NCBI RefSeq assembly: GCF_040954645.1
Contig: NC_092808.1
Location: 83,081,889 to 83,145,888, forward strand
Origin: Diabrotica undecimpunctata
Lineage: Eukaryota; Arthropoda; Insecta; Coleoptera; Chrysomelidae
Direction: 5' to 3'
Length of the DNA stretch: 64,000 nucleotides
The notes below the pieces were generated by a model. It was not told where the DNA came from. It did no database searches and saw nothing but the letters and a program-made list of their open reading frames with translations. A program made the position numbers and the translations under genes. Shown piece by piece: positions 46,750 to 60,400 of this stretch; position 1 is the stretch's first letter; each line of letters opens with the position of its first letter.

Positions 46750-48960
46750 AAGTTTTATTCAACACATGTTTCGGTCACCCTGGTTATAAGTCATTGCAGC
46801 TCTTTTTCATTGGAAGCAATCAGCAGCACGTCGCCTGCGTATCTGAGATTGTTGACGTTAGTTCCGTTGATTTTCATAGCTGCATCTTCATCTCAGGCTT
46901 CTTTAAAAATAAATTTTGAGCAGATATTAAAAAGTAGAGGCGATAAAATACACCCTTGCATCACTCCACGTCGTATTTCCACTGCTTCTGTATTTTGACC
47001 AATTTGTACGTTTGTATATTGATGCCAATACAAATTTTTGATAATACGGAGGTCTTGGTCATTAATTGCTACCTGTTTCAATATAACTAGCAGTTTATTG
47101 TAGGTGGCCCGGTCAAAGACCTTTTTGATGTCGATAAAAGACATATATACCGATTCTTCTATAACTTTACATTTTTACTTATGATCTGTAAACTTATTAA
47201 TGCTATTCTGGTTGTAAGGTTGTTTCTGAAACCAAACTCTGTTTCGCTTAGTTCTACTTATATTTTGCTGTAAATTCTCGAATGCAGTATTCTTAAGAAA
47301 ATTTTCAGTACATGGCTTATTACACTGAATGTTAACAGTAGCCAGTACGTTGGTATAAGTCCTGTTTCGTATAATTTATTGAAGAGGTTTAGAAAAAAAT
47401 GTTTGCTCTTTATCGTTGAATAGTTTAATTATTTGGCTGTGAATTTCATCTAGACCAGTTGCTTTCCTATTTTTTGATAGTTGTATAGCTCTTTTTATTT
47501 TATCGAAGGTTACGTTTGAACCAGTCGATATATTTTTGATTTGTATTTCTGTTCATTCGTCATCAAACAGTTGCTCAATATATTCTCTTCAGATCTGCAG
47601 TTTATCTTGTACATTAACGATGATATTTCCTTATTTATCAAGTAAAATACTTGCAGTTGAACTATATGGTCCAATTATTTCTTGCACATTTTTGTATATA
47701 TTAAACATGTTATTATTTTTCTGCAGTTCTTACAGTTCAAGATATTTGCTGCTGTACCATTTTTCTTTTGCATCCGGATTTTCCTTTTGATTTCTTTATT
47801 GGTCTTGTTTTATTTTTCAGTTTTTTATTTTTCTGTTTTGTCTGTTTTCCATCATTCTCAATATTTCATCAGTTATTCATTGTTGTTTGCCATTATTAAT
47901 TATACTTTTTGGTTGTTTCTTAGATGATGATTTTGATCTGATTTCAGTAGTCTCAGGCAATATGTGTTTCTTCCGATTTCTCGAACTTTCGTTTTATCTC
48001 GTGTATTATTTATCTCGGCCATTATTTCTTATATAGTCAGTGTTTATTCGGTAGTCGATTGTTGGCGTTTAATTTTTTTTAATGAGTTTTAATAAGTTAT
48101 AATCCGAAGGGCCATCTTGTCCGACTCCGAAATTGCCTACAATGTTTTCTTGTCTACCTTTTTCTACTTTGGCCTTAAAGTCTCTTATTATTATAATAAT
48201 AAGTTTTTTTTCAGATGATTTATTACCCTTTTTATCTCATCATAAAATTTCTCTATGTAATCTTCACTTCTGCTCGCTGTGGGCGCATAAACTTGGATCA
48301 GATTAATATCCACTGGCTTTGAGTTTATTTGCATCATGATGACTGTCCGAAATGTAACTTACAGATTTAATACCACTAGAGGTTCCTTTATGTACAATTA
48401 ATGCCACGCCATTCTGGTGGTTATTGCTTTCTTCTCCAAAGTAGAATTAGTCGTAATCGTCCATGCTACATTTACCAGTTCCCCGCCAGTGCATCTCGCT
48501 TATCTTAAGAACTCTTATATTGAGTTGTATCATTTCACGTATAGTGTTTTGTGTCTTACCGGGCTCATAGAGACTTTTCACATTCCACGTGCCTATTCCC
48601 ATACCTGATTTTATTCTTATTCCTTCTATATTGTCACAGGGATTTCGCTGGAGAATGGCCTGGCAAGTCCTGTCTGCTTGCCTTCTCCTGCCGGATCTTG
48701 GTATCCGAGGACCATAATCAGTATACATTTTCTTAGTGCCATTATGAATAAACTAGGAAATAATAATGGTTTGGTTTCCCAAAATGCCTTTCCTATCGCA
48801 GTACCACAACCATTTTAACTGCTCTAGTCATGCTTGTGGTAGTCCAATTTCAAGCCAATCCAAGATCGTTTCTCCTGCACCTTTAGCTGGTACTGATGAT
48901 GGCTGCTGCCCTTCCTTAGGGAGGAATAGGAAAAAGGTAATTAGATTTTGAAAGGATAAA
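46750..48960 (-). mobile_element. LINE with endonuclease and RT, decayed
   Basis: Reverse strand. Endonuclease start GIGTWNVKSLYEPGKTQNTI and RVLKISEMHWRGTG near 48470-48600, with a later ALIVHKG block near 48390. The RT has FIDIKKVFDRATYNKLL (47090-47140), RRGVMQGCILSPLLFNICSK (46920-46980) and NLRYAGD near 46835-46850 (YADD mutated to YAGD). The region 48740-48960 upstream of the endonuclease may be its 5' part. Many stops. Same family as 1820-3512 and 38050-39430, and the only copy here keeping the endonuclease. Confidence 0.78.
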
Positions 48961-49308
48961 GACATTTGACATGTTTTCTCTCAGTGAAGAGTTGAGAATA
49001 AAGAATTGCTCACGTGGGCAGCAGCTTCCCTGAAGTAGACCTATTCTCTACTGGAATCCTAGAAAAGTGTCTACCCGATAAATCATTTTTCTATTTTGTT
49101 GTTTTTACGGCTTTTAACGATTATTTTAATATTTAGGATATAAATGTTGTTATTTTAGATACATGAGACTACGTTCTATTTTTGCATTCTAACTCCTTAC
49201 AGTTTATATCTGACACAAATCCTCATTTCTATAAATAGTTTTCTTTGTTCAGAAGTAAATAAGTTTATATAGATTTCAAATTACACTACTGGATATATTA
49301 TATCTTCT
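48961..49308. other. No gene recognised
   Basis: AT-rich spacer between two LINE fragments. Confidence 0.35.
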
Positions 49309-49490
49309 TCTTCTTCAGTGCCTTATCCGGTCCGGATGTTGGCGATCATCAAGGCTATCATGGTTTTGTTGACTGCTCTGCGAAACAGCTCCGCTGAGGT
49401 CATCCCAAACCATTGTCGGAGATTTTTCAACCACGAGATACGACGGCGTCCCGGTCCTCTTCTGCCAAATACTTTACCCTGCATAACATT
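49309..49490 (-). mobile_element. LINE 3' end fragment
   Basis: The reverse strand reads VSWLKNLRQWFGMTSAELFR and MIALMIANIRTG, then a GAAGAAGAAGA tail at 49309-49318. This is the family 3' end also seen at 3430-3510 and 16966-17100. Confidence 0.75.
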
Positions 49491-50099
49491 ATATTATATC
49501 AGACATTCAATATTAGTAATCATTGAGAAGTTGTGATGTGCCTTCTTACCTAAGTATGAAAACAGTAAATATTACAAAGTTGTTATAAATTTAAAAAAAT
49601 ATATTAAAAATTATACTTTTTTTTTAATTATTAATAAATCGCATCATGTGATCCGTAAGCCAGCACACTGAGTTCAACGTGTGCTAGTCACAAAAATAAA
49701 CAAGTCAAATGTCTCTATATCAAATTCAAAATGGACCTGCAAATTTAAATTGAGGTTTGCAAGTGGATCAAGCCATCCGATGAATGATAAAAGGTGGAAA
49801 TTTACGACTTAGAATAATCGGGTCCATCTACCCTAACGCAGATCTTAAAGAATATTGTTACACTTCATTAAAATAACTTTATTTAATATCAACAATATTA
49901 CAATACTTAATTCAATGACAACTATCAACTTTAAAATACTACTGTTGTTCTGTAAACTAAATCTGTTTATATATATTTTCTTCCAGACTTTACTAGACAT
50001 TTCGAGATTTACAGATGGCATCTCGAATATTCTAGAATTTTAACACTACTTCTTTTCGACAAGGGATTTTTTTTAAATGGGATAAATATTACAGAACTT
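49491..50099. other. No gene recognised
   Basis: AT-rich. It could include remains of a long terminal repeat for the Gypsy relic that follows, but I see no matching pair. Confidence 0.35.
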
Positions 50100-52000
50100 T
50101 CGTGACACTTCTCTCTTCTTTATATATATTCGTCTCGAATAACTGGTCTATCAGGGACTGGCTGAAGCCAACAGGGTGGATCAGTTCTATGGTATGGAGC
50201 TAATGTCTTAATATGAACTATCCTGGGGTACTTCTAGCTGAAAACTGGACGATGTAGATTAAATAATTATTTTCTGCCGGATGGTGTACGGGCCTTCCCA
50301 GTTTCGTTGAAGATTCGGACAAAGTTCTTTCTTACGTGTGGGATTGTGTAACCATACTGGGTCAACTCTTTCAAATAGTGTATCTGTAGCATGCATGTCG
50401 AGCCTGGTCTTTACGAGCCAATTCGTAGATTTTTTTTTCAATATATTTTTATAAATTTTAATAATCATCGATAAAGAATAACCGGACTTTTAGAGGCTAA
50501 CAGAAATAAAGGAATTAAAATATCTCAATCTTTCTGATTATCAGCGACAAACATTGAAAGGTATTGACAAACTATTATATCTTTTAACCATTCCGTCTGA
50601 TTGAGGATGGAGTGATGAGATGAAGTGTAATACGAGTTTTCTTAAAATACAAGATTTTCAATAATTATTGCCATAATTGTAATTAAAAATTTCGCCCTTA
50701 ATAAGAATGAAACTCTATAGGAACTACATGTTGTGATACGACGTGTGTTATGAATGCTTCTGCTACTGTAGTCGTTTACTTATTAGGAAATAGTGTAATT
50801 TCAAACCAATTAAAAAAAATAATTCATTGCGACCAACAAATACTTGTTTTCTCCCTCTGTCATTGGAAGTGGATCGAGAATATCCACTGAAAGTCGTATA
50901 GAAGGCTATTCGGAAAGATACTGTGTTATTTTATCACGACTTCTTGTTCTGGGGACTTTTTTACCGTTACACGAAAATTTCAGTTCATACACATATCGCA
51001 TTTCTTGCCAAAATGCCACCAAAAAATATTTATGGTGATAATTGATCCAGTAAAGTATGTCTCGAGCCCTGGCCCTGGCCATTAATTGTTTGACTTTAAA
51101 ATGTGCTCCAGACAGCTGCTATGAAACTCTTATAACAAACTTTTTATGTGTAATTTTGGCAGTACCAGTTATTGAACTTACGTACTCCATCTTGACTTTA
51201 CTACTTCTGATATAATACACCATTGGCAAGATACAGAGATTTCCATTGAGTCAAGTACGCATTTATAGTTCCACCGTATTTGGTTACTTCCTGCCAAATA
51301 ATAGGTCTGATTTAATTTTTAAGCCATTCTCGTATGACTCTTAAGTCACTATTCTACTATTTTCTATTCACTCTTTCTAAGTTTTTTCAAGAAAGTCTGA
51401 TTATTATCCTATTTTTGTTTAACTGTGGTCCTGAGGGGACTTACTTCTTCGGTTACATTCTCTTTCTCTTCAAGCTGACACTGAGTTTAAACCTGTATTT
51501 CGTTTAAAGCGGCTTGGAATTTTTATTCCAATAGATTTTTGCAGAATAACTGTTTATTCTGCAAAATTGACACCTTTTCTCTTAACTTTTTTATTTCATT
51601 TTTACTAATCGCTAAATGGGAAATTTCAGATTCCAGAGTATCTTTTTTACTTCTGTGGCCACTTGTGGGAAATTGATTTCTTGGAGATATATATCTACTA
51701 GTGTTTTTAGTAGGACTATATGACTGGCTTCTAAATGATGGTCTAGGCAAACTTCTAAACTCATTATTTATTTTTTCTGTCCCTGCCTTAAATCGGCTTC
51801 TGCAATTATTTTGCAAACGCCCTATTCTTCTGCAATTAAAAACATCGTCAGTTTTGATTTTATGATTTTTGTTGAAGATTTTGAAATATGCTTAACATGT
51901 GAGATGAAATAAGTTGTTGATTATCTATGGTAGTGATTTCATCATTTTCTCCAAATCTTGGTCGAGATCTGGAAATATTTTCCGCCGCTTCATGCTCCTG
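50100..52000 (-). mobile_element. Gypsy-type LTR retrotransposon relic
   Basis: Reverse strand. A gag zinc-knuckle remnant FNCRRIGRLQNNC near 51800-51845 (first Cys lost) is followed by a basic, serine-rich gag end (51816-51523). Protease, RT and RNase H are missing. Integrase begins near 51020 with remnants of the zinc-binding region, then DILDPLPMTEGENKYLLVAM-type sequence near 50810-50880 and later EFHSY*GRNF near 50680-50720 (family EFHSDQGRNFES). The post-integrase end DPVWLHNPTRKKELCPNLQR and WEGPYTIRQK lies in an open frame at 50468-50259. No LTR pair identified. Thoroughly inactive. Confidence 0.75.
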
Positions 52001-52874
52001 AACTGAGATTAATTTCTCCATTTGGCATTTGGTGATATGTAATCGAAGAGCTTGTTGTGTTTATATCTATATATTATAGGTATTAGGTTTCGTTAGGTAT
52101 CGTTTAAACAAAAAATAAATACTGTTTTTCTGGTAAAACACATCACACCAAAAACAACTTCGCAATTTGTCGAATACTTGTATAAATATTGCCGTAAAAT
52201 TTTTCTTCTTTCCTTTGATACATCTTAAGAGATGATAATTCGAAAATAAATGGACTAAAACGTAATGTGTAAGCCAGCATCATATATTTTATATACCTAA
52301 GTTCCGAGTAGGTGCGTGGTAAATTCTTTCTCATAAAAAACAAAATTGTCTCGTTTTACATTAAAATAAAAAAAATATCTTTTAACAAACGGAACAATGT
52401 ATATCAATTTTTTTTAATTTAATAAATAACACCACAATCAACTGAATGACACTATTTGAACTATAGTACAGTTTATCAATAATTAGAATTATATCTATAT
52501 TTTGGTTCGTAAATCAAAATTTTATTACACTAACTATCTACCAAATTAGAAAATATAAAAAACTGTTATATATTAACGTAAAATTTTTAAAAATGTTGGG
52601 CTTAAGCTTTTAAGGTGCTGTTTAAAATTAAAATAAAAGTTTTCATTACTTTTTTGAATATAAAATAAAATTCTTTAACTATTATCGTTGTGTCTGAATT
52701 TTCTGTTTGACCAGGATGCTGTATTAATCTTGAAAGTTAGTGAAGATTCAAACTAACCGGACAAATTCTCCATAGGAACAAAGCAAACCATTTCCATACT
52801 TAAGGAACGACGATCTAAGACGTAAATGGGACTGGATCAAGCAGGCAAACGACAACAAAGCTGGTGGGACATCC
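52001..52874. other. No gene recognised
   Basis: AT-rich. The last part (about 52740-52870) reads on the + strand like a short LINE-tail remnant ending in (TA)n, similar in layout to 42104-42526, but too short to assign. Confidence 0.35.
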
Positions 52875-52884
52875 TATATATATA

Positions 52885-52949
<65 letters not shown>
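52875..52949. repeat. (TA)n microsatellite
   Basis: About 75 bp of TA with one interruption. Confidence 0.97.
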
Positions 52950-52953
<4 letters not shown>

Positions 52954-53402
52954 ATATATTTTCAAAATTTCATCAGTTCCGGTATACTGCACAAATCTTA
53001 TGATGATTACTCTGTTCTAAACTGCCATTATGCAAAGAGTATTATCATCTTAACCGGTCTTAAGACATCCACACCAAGAAAATTGAATCAACTCCTGATT
53101 CCTAATCACCCAAACATCTTTTCTGTCTCAGATCTCTTGCTTGACTTCCTATGCATTAGATTTTACAAATTCAACCAAAATAAATTTCCCTTCACGTCTC
53201 CACAACCAGTTGTGCCCACGAACCTAAACAAACAAAATACCCCTCGACAGTCGGTCTTACAACAAAATTTCTTAACAAACTGGGGATTTAGACTTAAATC
53301 AAAACAACTTTTGATTATGACCATTAAAACATCCATTGTACTTGCTAATATAAAAAATATTTTTTGTGTAATATTATCCTGGACAATTTTCTCAACACAA
53401 TA
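52950..53402 (+). pseudogene. Open frame of uncertain origin, possibly LINE C-terminus
   Basis: An open frame continues from the (TA)n array to 53403. LNQLLIPNHPNIFSVSDLLL resembles the extreme C-terminus of I/R1-type LINEs (a leucine-rich block after the zinc-knuckle), but the usual CCHC motif is reduced to LNCHYAK. The frame start is within the microsatellite, so it is not a gene in its own right. Confidence 0.4.
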
Positions 53403-53849
53403 AATTCAGAAATTTTGATGTATTTACACTATTCCCTTATCTGATTTTCTATCTGATTATAAATTGATATTAAATAAATTAAATTGTTGATCTATGGTCA
53501 CATCATAAATTTACATGTTAAAACCGCAATAACTTGTTAAAACCCATTGTAAAACCAGTTGATACATGGAAGAATCAAGTACCTTATTTGAAACACTACA
53601 GAAAGGGATACACCAATGAGTATCCATTAAAATGTATATATCCAGTAAAAATCATTCCATTCCCTTCTGCCATTGCTGACTCTTCTCCAATTCGTATCTT
53701 CCATAATCCTTAGATAATTCTCGAAACTAATCAACGTTTTATAGGGCTCGTGGTATTTTAGCTGACCTCCATTCTGGCATGCTAACAAGCAAACCAATTC
53801 TATGAGATATAGCAAACTTATCTATATCGTTTACAATTAGTTCCTACAA
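53403..53849. other. No gene recognised
   Basis: AT-rich spacer. Confidence 0.35.
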
Positions 53850-54470
53850 TTAGGCGCAAGCACGGCCAGACTGTATGTGGTCTTATGCAAACTGCTCTTA
53901 ATGAAATTAAGAGTTGGTGCTCAAAGGAGGGCTTTAATGTCAACCTCAGCAAATTGACTTTGATACCTTTCACAAGAACACGTAAATACAATTAACAGGC
54001 TCCAATTATGAATGGCATCACATTAGACTATTTCAACGAAGCAAAATATCTGGGGAAAACAACAGATCAAAAACTCATCTGAAATAGTTATCCAGAGTAA
54101 AAAAAAAGAGCAGAAATGTCTTGGAAACGCTCAAATTATCTTTCAGGCAGAAATACAAGCTATAGACATTGATGCCGAAGAATGTCTCAACCGAGACACT
54201 CGTAGGGCAAAAGTCTTTATGTTATCAGACAGCCAAGTTTCCCTGACAGCTCTTAAGACATTTACTTGTGAGTCAAAGTTTGTTTGGGACTGTAAACAAT
54301 TCCTCCAGAAGCTGGCGGAACGCAACAAAGTAAGTTTAATGTGGGTGCCAGGTGGCAAAGGAATTACAGGGAATGAGTAGCTGACAGCCTCACAATTGGC
54401 TAATACCCAAATCTCATACCATACCCAAAACTCATAAAGACTCGCCTATTTTAACAAACTACCTTCTCGA
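53850..54470 (+). mobile_element. R1/I-group LINE relic with RNase H
   Basis: + strand KHGQTVCGLMQTALNEIKSW and EGFNVNLSKLTLIPFTR (53861-53975; post-YADD block), then ITLDYFNEAKYLG. After a break, FQAEIQAIDIDAEECLNRDT, VFMLSDSQVSLTALKTF (RNase H catalytic SDSQ) and VSLMWVPGGKGITGNE (54331-54378; family WVPGH.GI.GNE) follow. Stops interrupt, and the RNase H His is changed to Gly. Confidence 0.75.
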
Positions 54471-54699
54471 AATAAGTAAAAAAGTTTTTGTGACAACGAG
54501 AAATAATCGGCAGAACATATACTATGTAAACTTTCTTGGAACTAGTAAAATTTCTTGGAGCGCTCAGTCTAGCACCCTCTGATATATGAAAAGAAGTCAC
54601 CTAGTAAGCTAATCAACTTCATCAGAAGTATTGGCGTCCTATAATTTAACTAAATTAACACATATCTTCTGGCACAAAAAATCTCTATAGGTCAAAGTA

Positions 54700-55080
54700 C
54701 GGTGAGGCTGCATGGCCTTAACGACCTCGTATAATCGAGTCGAATGAAACTATACCAACGTGTATAATTAACTGGTCGAGCTCAAAGTTCATGCGGATTA
54801 TATAGCCCACATACTGATCCAGGACGGACACAAATATTTTCCTGAGAACTTTTCATTTAAAACTTTCCAGGGCATTATTGTCTTTATTTAGCAGGGTCCA
54901 TGTTTCGCAATAGTAGATCACAGTGGGTCTTATTTTGTTTTGTGTTTGTTTTTTGTAATTGTCTCTTCGAATTCTGCCCTAGTACTTTAGTAGAAGTTTG
55001 CAGTTTTTTATTGGCCTAATATCTTCTTCTTTTGTAGTAGGAATGTCTATCTACGTACTTTCACAATTCCAAAATCGATT
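54700..55080 (-). mobile_element. RTE-like LINE C-terminal fragment
   Basis: Reverse strand near 54890-54910 reads YCETWTLLNKD, then VLRKIFVSVLDQYVGYI and MNFELDQLI near 54770-54850, matching the 'ETWTL.K.D...L..FE.K.LRKIFGP' block after the RT. Frameshifted. Confidence 0.55.
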
Positions 55081-55682
55081 GTAATTTTTTTTTTATTATT
55101 TATTTAAGACTTGATACACACCAGAAAGCTGGGATTTTCAGCATATTTGTCTCGGTATGCGTATTATAAGTGTATATTTTTTTATGTATACTACAGTCGT
55201 CAGACGAAAATGCCACTGAACCTCCAAAAATCATACGAACAAGCTGATTTTTTCTTATAATGTCAATTTTGGGGCCACAAAAAGATGCATAAAAGTTTGC
55301 CCCTCCAAACACCAGGCACTGTAGAAAAACATATTTTCAGTAAGAAATATAACTGAGCTAATTTTAAACAAAAATGTTTATTAACATTTTTTGTGTAGAA
55401 TTATGTTAAATTTCGAATGTCAGCTACGCGCGAAATCAATTTTTTAAATACAATTTCGCGTTTTTTGCTGTTTTGTACGATTTTTATGAGATCAATAAAA
55501 TTTCTCACTTCGATTGACCGTTCACTATAGAATTTTCATTGTTACAGCCTAATTTTCAGAACATACATCATGAAATTTTAAATTTAAGTTTTGGCAATAA
55601 AGATAAGGCATTTGAAATATCCCTAAAAAACGTTGAATTTAAACTTTCACATAACAAACGACCTAAAACATTTATTATATAA
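55081..55682. other. No gene recognised
   Basis: AT-rich; about 55085-55340 may be part of an interspersed repeat. Precedes the pentanucleotide array. Confidence 0.35.
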
Positions 55683-56092
55683 CATAATATAATATAATAT
55701 AATATAATATAATATAATATAATATAACATAATATAATATAATATAATATAATATAATATAATATAATATAATATAATATAATATAATATAATATAATAT
55801 AATATAATATAATATAATATAATATAATATAATATAATATAATATAATATAATATAATATAATATAATATAATATAATATAATATAATATAATATAATAT
55901 AATATAATATAATATAATATAATATAATATAATATAATATAATATAATATAATATAATATAATATAATATAATATAATATAATATAATATAATATAATAT
56001 AATATAATATAATATAATATAATATAATATAATATAATATAATATAATATAATATAATATAATATAATATAATATAATATAATATAATATAA
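55683..56092. repeat. (AATAT)n pentanucleotide array
   Basis: About 410 bp of the 5-bp unit AATAT (roughly 82 copies), almost perfect; the only interruptions are 'aacat' variants near 55683 and 55727. Confidence 0.98.
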
Positions 56093-56479
56093 TTCAGTGT
56101 ATAATAATCTTGTGTAATAATTTGTATGTTAGCAATGTAAGTGGCCGATAGTTTCTACATTCGAGTCAGTCTCCCTTTTACGCAAAAAGGGACTATCGCT
56201 TCAATATTCCATTCCTGCAGTATTTAATTACGAGTGTCATTCCTATCTAAGCATTCCTATTCGAAAAGCCAACGAGTCAACACCTCGGCTTCTTCTAATA
56301 GTATTTCTTATAAAAAAACTTGTCAGTTAATGTGATTTGTTATTAAGTAATTATTGAAAGTGAAACGTTTTTTGTGAAGCAACTTGGTATGTAAACTTTA
56401 TAATTGATACAAACACACTAATAGGCCAGGCATTGCGCCTGATTTTCATTAAATATTTTGGCATCCAGAATATTTAAAA

Positions 56480-57445
56480 ATGCTTCTTCAACCCACCGCT
56501 CCAAGCTACGCAGCTGTTACCACATCAAAAACAACAAAACCTACACCGGCGACCACATCATATCCTAGCAGAAAGCAAGCGATAGTATTAAATGCTCTTC
56601 CGGATACAGCTCTCTTCGATTACATTAAGGCGATCGGTGAAATCGTAACACCAAACCGTATTACCTACGGTTCCCGCATATCCAACCAACGCATGTGCAT
56701 CTTTCTTGGTTCTATTTCTGACGTCGATATTCTTCTTAAAAAAAATCCCACCGTTTCTGTTAAAAATGAAATCGTCCACATCCGCAGACTCATTTCCCCA
56801 ACTAAAAGATTGTTAATATCTAATGTATGTCCATCGATTTCAAATCAACTTATCGAGCAGGCATTAAAAAACAAACTTGGTCTGCAACTAGCCTCACCTA
56901 TATCTCAGATTCGTACAGGCTCGCCCGATGAAGATTATTCCCATATATTAAGTTTTCGACGGTCTATCTACGTAATACCAGATAAAGAAAATTTCGAAAT
57001 ACAAACCTCCTTATTAATACATTTTGAAAACACTTCCTTCCGAATCTTCGTTACATCAGACAAACTAGAATGTTTGCTTTGCCAAAAAGCCGAACATACG
57101 GCCGAAACCTGCCAAACCCCACCGGATGCCACTACCCACCGCCGTTTCGCCCAAGTACCTAATGAATCCACCAACGATAGCCCCACCGCACCTTCCGGCA
57201 CCTCTCACCCTTCTGCCCCAAATTCTGCCTCCGACAATTTATCCAACATCACACCTTTACCTTTAGATCAACCTCAACCTACACCTCCTAATATCGCCCT
57301 CCTGAAAAAAGCCCATTCAACTGACTCAAGCCTCGATTCTCCCCCTGCTATTGCCATTTCAGATCCCACTACTCACACTCCAATCGATCCACATTCCCTC
57401 GACGACAACTCCTTCCGGGCCAATATTCCACCCTTCTTCCTCTGA
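56480..57445 (+). CDS. LINE ORF1 (gag-like RNA-binding protein), intact
   Basis: 321 residues from ATG 56480 to TGA 57445, no interruptions. It has a short N-terminal Pro/Thr-rich segment (1-30) and a central region (31-190) consistent with the RNA-recognition-like fold of ORF1 proteins. One CCHC zinc knuckle C198-X2-C201-X4-H206-X4-C211 (CLLCQKAEHTAETC) is followed by a long Pro/Ser-rich disordered C-terminus. ORF1 proteins of I-type LINEs coat element RNA in the cytoplasm and escort it to the nucleus. Most relatives have two or three knuckles; one is seen here. Base composition is less AT-rich than the surroundings. Confidence 0.87.
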   Translation: MLLQPTAPSYAAVTTSKTTKPTPATTSYPSRKQAIVLNALPDTALFDYIKAIGEIVTPNRITYGSRISNQRMCIFLGSISDVDILLKKNPTVSVKNEIVHIRRLISPTKRLLISNVCPSISNQLIEQALKNKLGLQLASPISQIRTGSPDEDYSHILSFRRSIYVIPDKENFEIQTSLLIHFENTSFRIFVTSDKLECLLCQKAEHTAETCQTPPDATTHRRFAQVPNESTNDSPTAPSGTSHPSAPNSASDNLSNITPLPLDQPQPTPPNIALLKKAHSTDSSLDSPPAIAISDPTTHTPIDPHSLDDNSFRANIPPFFL

Positions 57446-60400
57446 CTATCAATCTCAAAGCCGTCGCCATCACTACTTACTGCCCTAACAAACTTACAAT
57501 ATGCTCTATATACATCCCTCCTGACTACATTCTAAAGGAAGAAGAACTTCTTGATTTAGTATACCAACTCCCCCAATCCTATATAATTGTAGGAGACTTC
57601 AACGCCCACAACACTATGTGGGACTCCTCGCGTACATTTGGACGTGGTAAAGTTGTCGAAAATATTCTTGATTGAACTAGCTCATGTGTCCTCAATACGG
57701 GATCATACACCCACTTTAACATTGCTTCAGGCGCTTTTTCTGCCATCGATCTAAGCATATGTGATCCCAAATCGGCCCCCAACTTATCCTGGTAAACAGC
57801 GGACGACCTTCACGACAGCAACCATTTCCCTATAATTATACGTGACAACACCTATGACCAAGTTTCAATGAGAAGTTATTGGCGCTTCAACAAGGCTAAT
57901 TGGCCAAAGTTCTCCAAAAAATCTGAATTCCTTATAAGCAAATTACCCAACTCTAATAATATCGATGATTCCATAAAGCTATTCTCCGATGCCATAATTA
58001 AAGCAGCATTAACTCATATTGGCAAAACTACAATTAGCTCTTGACATAAAGTTGTATCTTGGTGGAACTCTCAATGTGAACTCGCAATTCGACAATCAAA
58101 GACTGCGCTCAATCAATACCGCAAACGTAAAAGTCCTGAAAATCTAATTAAGTATAAAAAGCTGAAAGTCAAAGTCAAATACGTTGTCAAACAGAGCAAG
58201 AAAACATCCTGGCATAACTATGTAAAGTCTTTGAATGATAACACAAATCCCTCAAAAATGTGGAAAAAAATCCGACAAGTTGAGGGACAAAAAACTAACA
58301 CCAAAATTACCCATTTATTCTCTAACAGCACTTCTTCTAGCAACAGCCAAATTATTTGCAATACCCTGGCTAATACATTTGAAGAACAATTTCACAACAA
58401 ACTCAAACCCCTAATTTCATCCTCTACACAAGAACCGCTCTCCTACAACCTCACTTCACAGCACTTACAAGATATTGACAATATTAATTCTCCTTTCTCA
58501 CTTTCTGAACTTACATCTGCTTTATCCTCATGCAAAAATACTTCCGCCGGCCCTGATGGTATCCCTTATATTTTTCTTAAAAACCTACCCCACCGCTGCC
58601 TCACTTTCCTGTTAGACATATATACTATCTGGTCTTCTCAAATATTTCCTACTCAATGAAACACACCCGTAATTATACCTGTCCTAAAACATGGCCAAAC
58701 ACCAATCTTTCCTCAGTCCTATAGACCGATTTCTCTCACTTGCACCATGTGCAAATTAATGGAAAAGATGATAAACAGACGTCTTTTATGGTTTATTGAC
58801 AAACACCAAATTTTACCTAAAGAACAATCTGGTTTTCGCCGACATCGTTCCACAAGCGATAACCTCGTCTTCCTTCATACTCACATCGCCGAAGCTATTA
58901 ATAACAGTCAAGAAGTGATTGCCTGCAGTTTTGATATTGAAGCTGCCTTCGATAAAATACCTAGACAGATTATTCTCGATAAACTATAATTATACGGTCT
59001 TAATGGTAATATTTTTAAATCCATCATGCACTTTCTTAGCTCTAGATCCTTCAGAGTCTCTGTAAATGGTTGCCTATCATCACCCCACATCCAACAAGAC
59101 GGAGTCCCTCAGGGCTCTGTATTAAGCCCCACATTGTTTATTTTATCATTAACCATATATGCCACAGTCTTCCCTCCCCAGTCAAATTTACTACATATGC
59201 TGATGATCTTGTAATTTATTGCCATGGTGTTGCGACTACTACTACTTGCAAACTTCTCCAAATATCAGTGGACTTATTACAAAATAGATTGACTGCCATC
59301 GGCCTGTCCCTCTCATCTACAAAATCACAACTCAATAAATTCACCAGAAAAACACTCTCTACTGCCCCTAAAATCTTAGTGAATAACTACCCTCTCCCAG
59401 TCGTCGATCACCGCAAAATTCTAGGACTAATATTCGACTCCCGACTTTCTTGGAAACTACATATTCAGGAAACTAGAGCAGAGTACCTAAAACGTTTAAA
59501 TATTATCAAAACACTTTCCCACTACCAATGGAGCGCTAGCGAATGTACACTATTAAAAGTATATAGGTCTCTTATTCGCTCTAAACTCGATTACGGCAAC
59601 TTTATATATATGTCAGTATCCAAAACATCCTTACAAACCCTTAATTCAGTGCATAATACTGCTATCTGCCTCTGTTTAGGAGCTTTTCGTAGCAGTCCAG
59701 CTGAGTGCTTCTACCGCGAAGCCAACGAACCCCCTCTTTGGCTTAGGCGCCAATATCTCCTCCTTTCTGATGCTGCCTCTACTTCAGCTAACCTTTCTAA
59801 TCCAGTACACACACTGCTGACATTACCCAACTATACTAGTACTCACCCTCCTGCTCCACGCATACACACTATCGCCCTCCTACTTCCAACTTTAATACCA
59901 CATATAAATTTATCCCTAACTAACCCTCTCCCAATCCCGCAGAATTCTCCTTGGACCAAAACTTTACCGAAATTTAATGTATCACTTACAAAGTTTAGTA
60001 AGGCAGAAACCAACGAGGATTTGATTAGGAAATCCTTACTAGAAATTCTTAATTTTAAGAAATTCGATCGGGTACTCTACACTGACGCATCAAAGAGCGA
60101 AAAGGGGGTTGGTTGTGCGGTTACCACTACGGAAACAGTCGTTAGTTCGTGTCAAATACCTGCCACATGCTGCGTTCACACTGGTGAACTGTATGCTATT
60201 TACCAAGCCTTCAAACTCTGTACAGCACCCAATCAACATATTGCCATCTGTACAGACTCCCTTACCTCTATCCAGTCCATCAATAATCTATTTATTAATC
60301 ACCCTCTTGTAGAAAAAATCCATGACATTTACCAAAATCTTATTATCCACGACATCCATATCACTATCATATGGATTCCCTCCCACATCGGGATTATGGG

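Noticed and set aside
49491..52000. LTR pair for the Gypsy relic
   Set aside because: No matching direct repeats seen on either side of the coding remnant.
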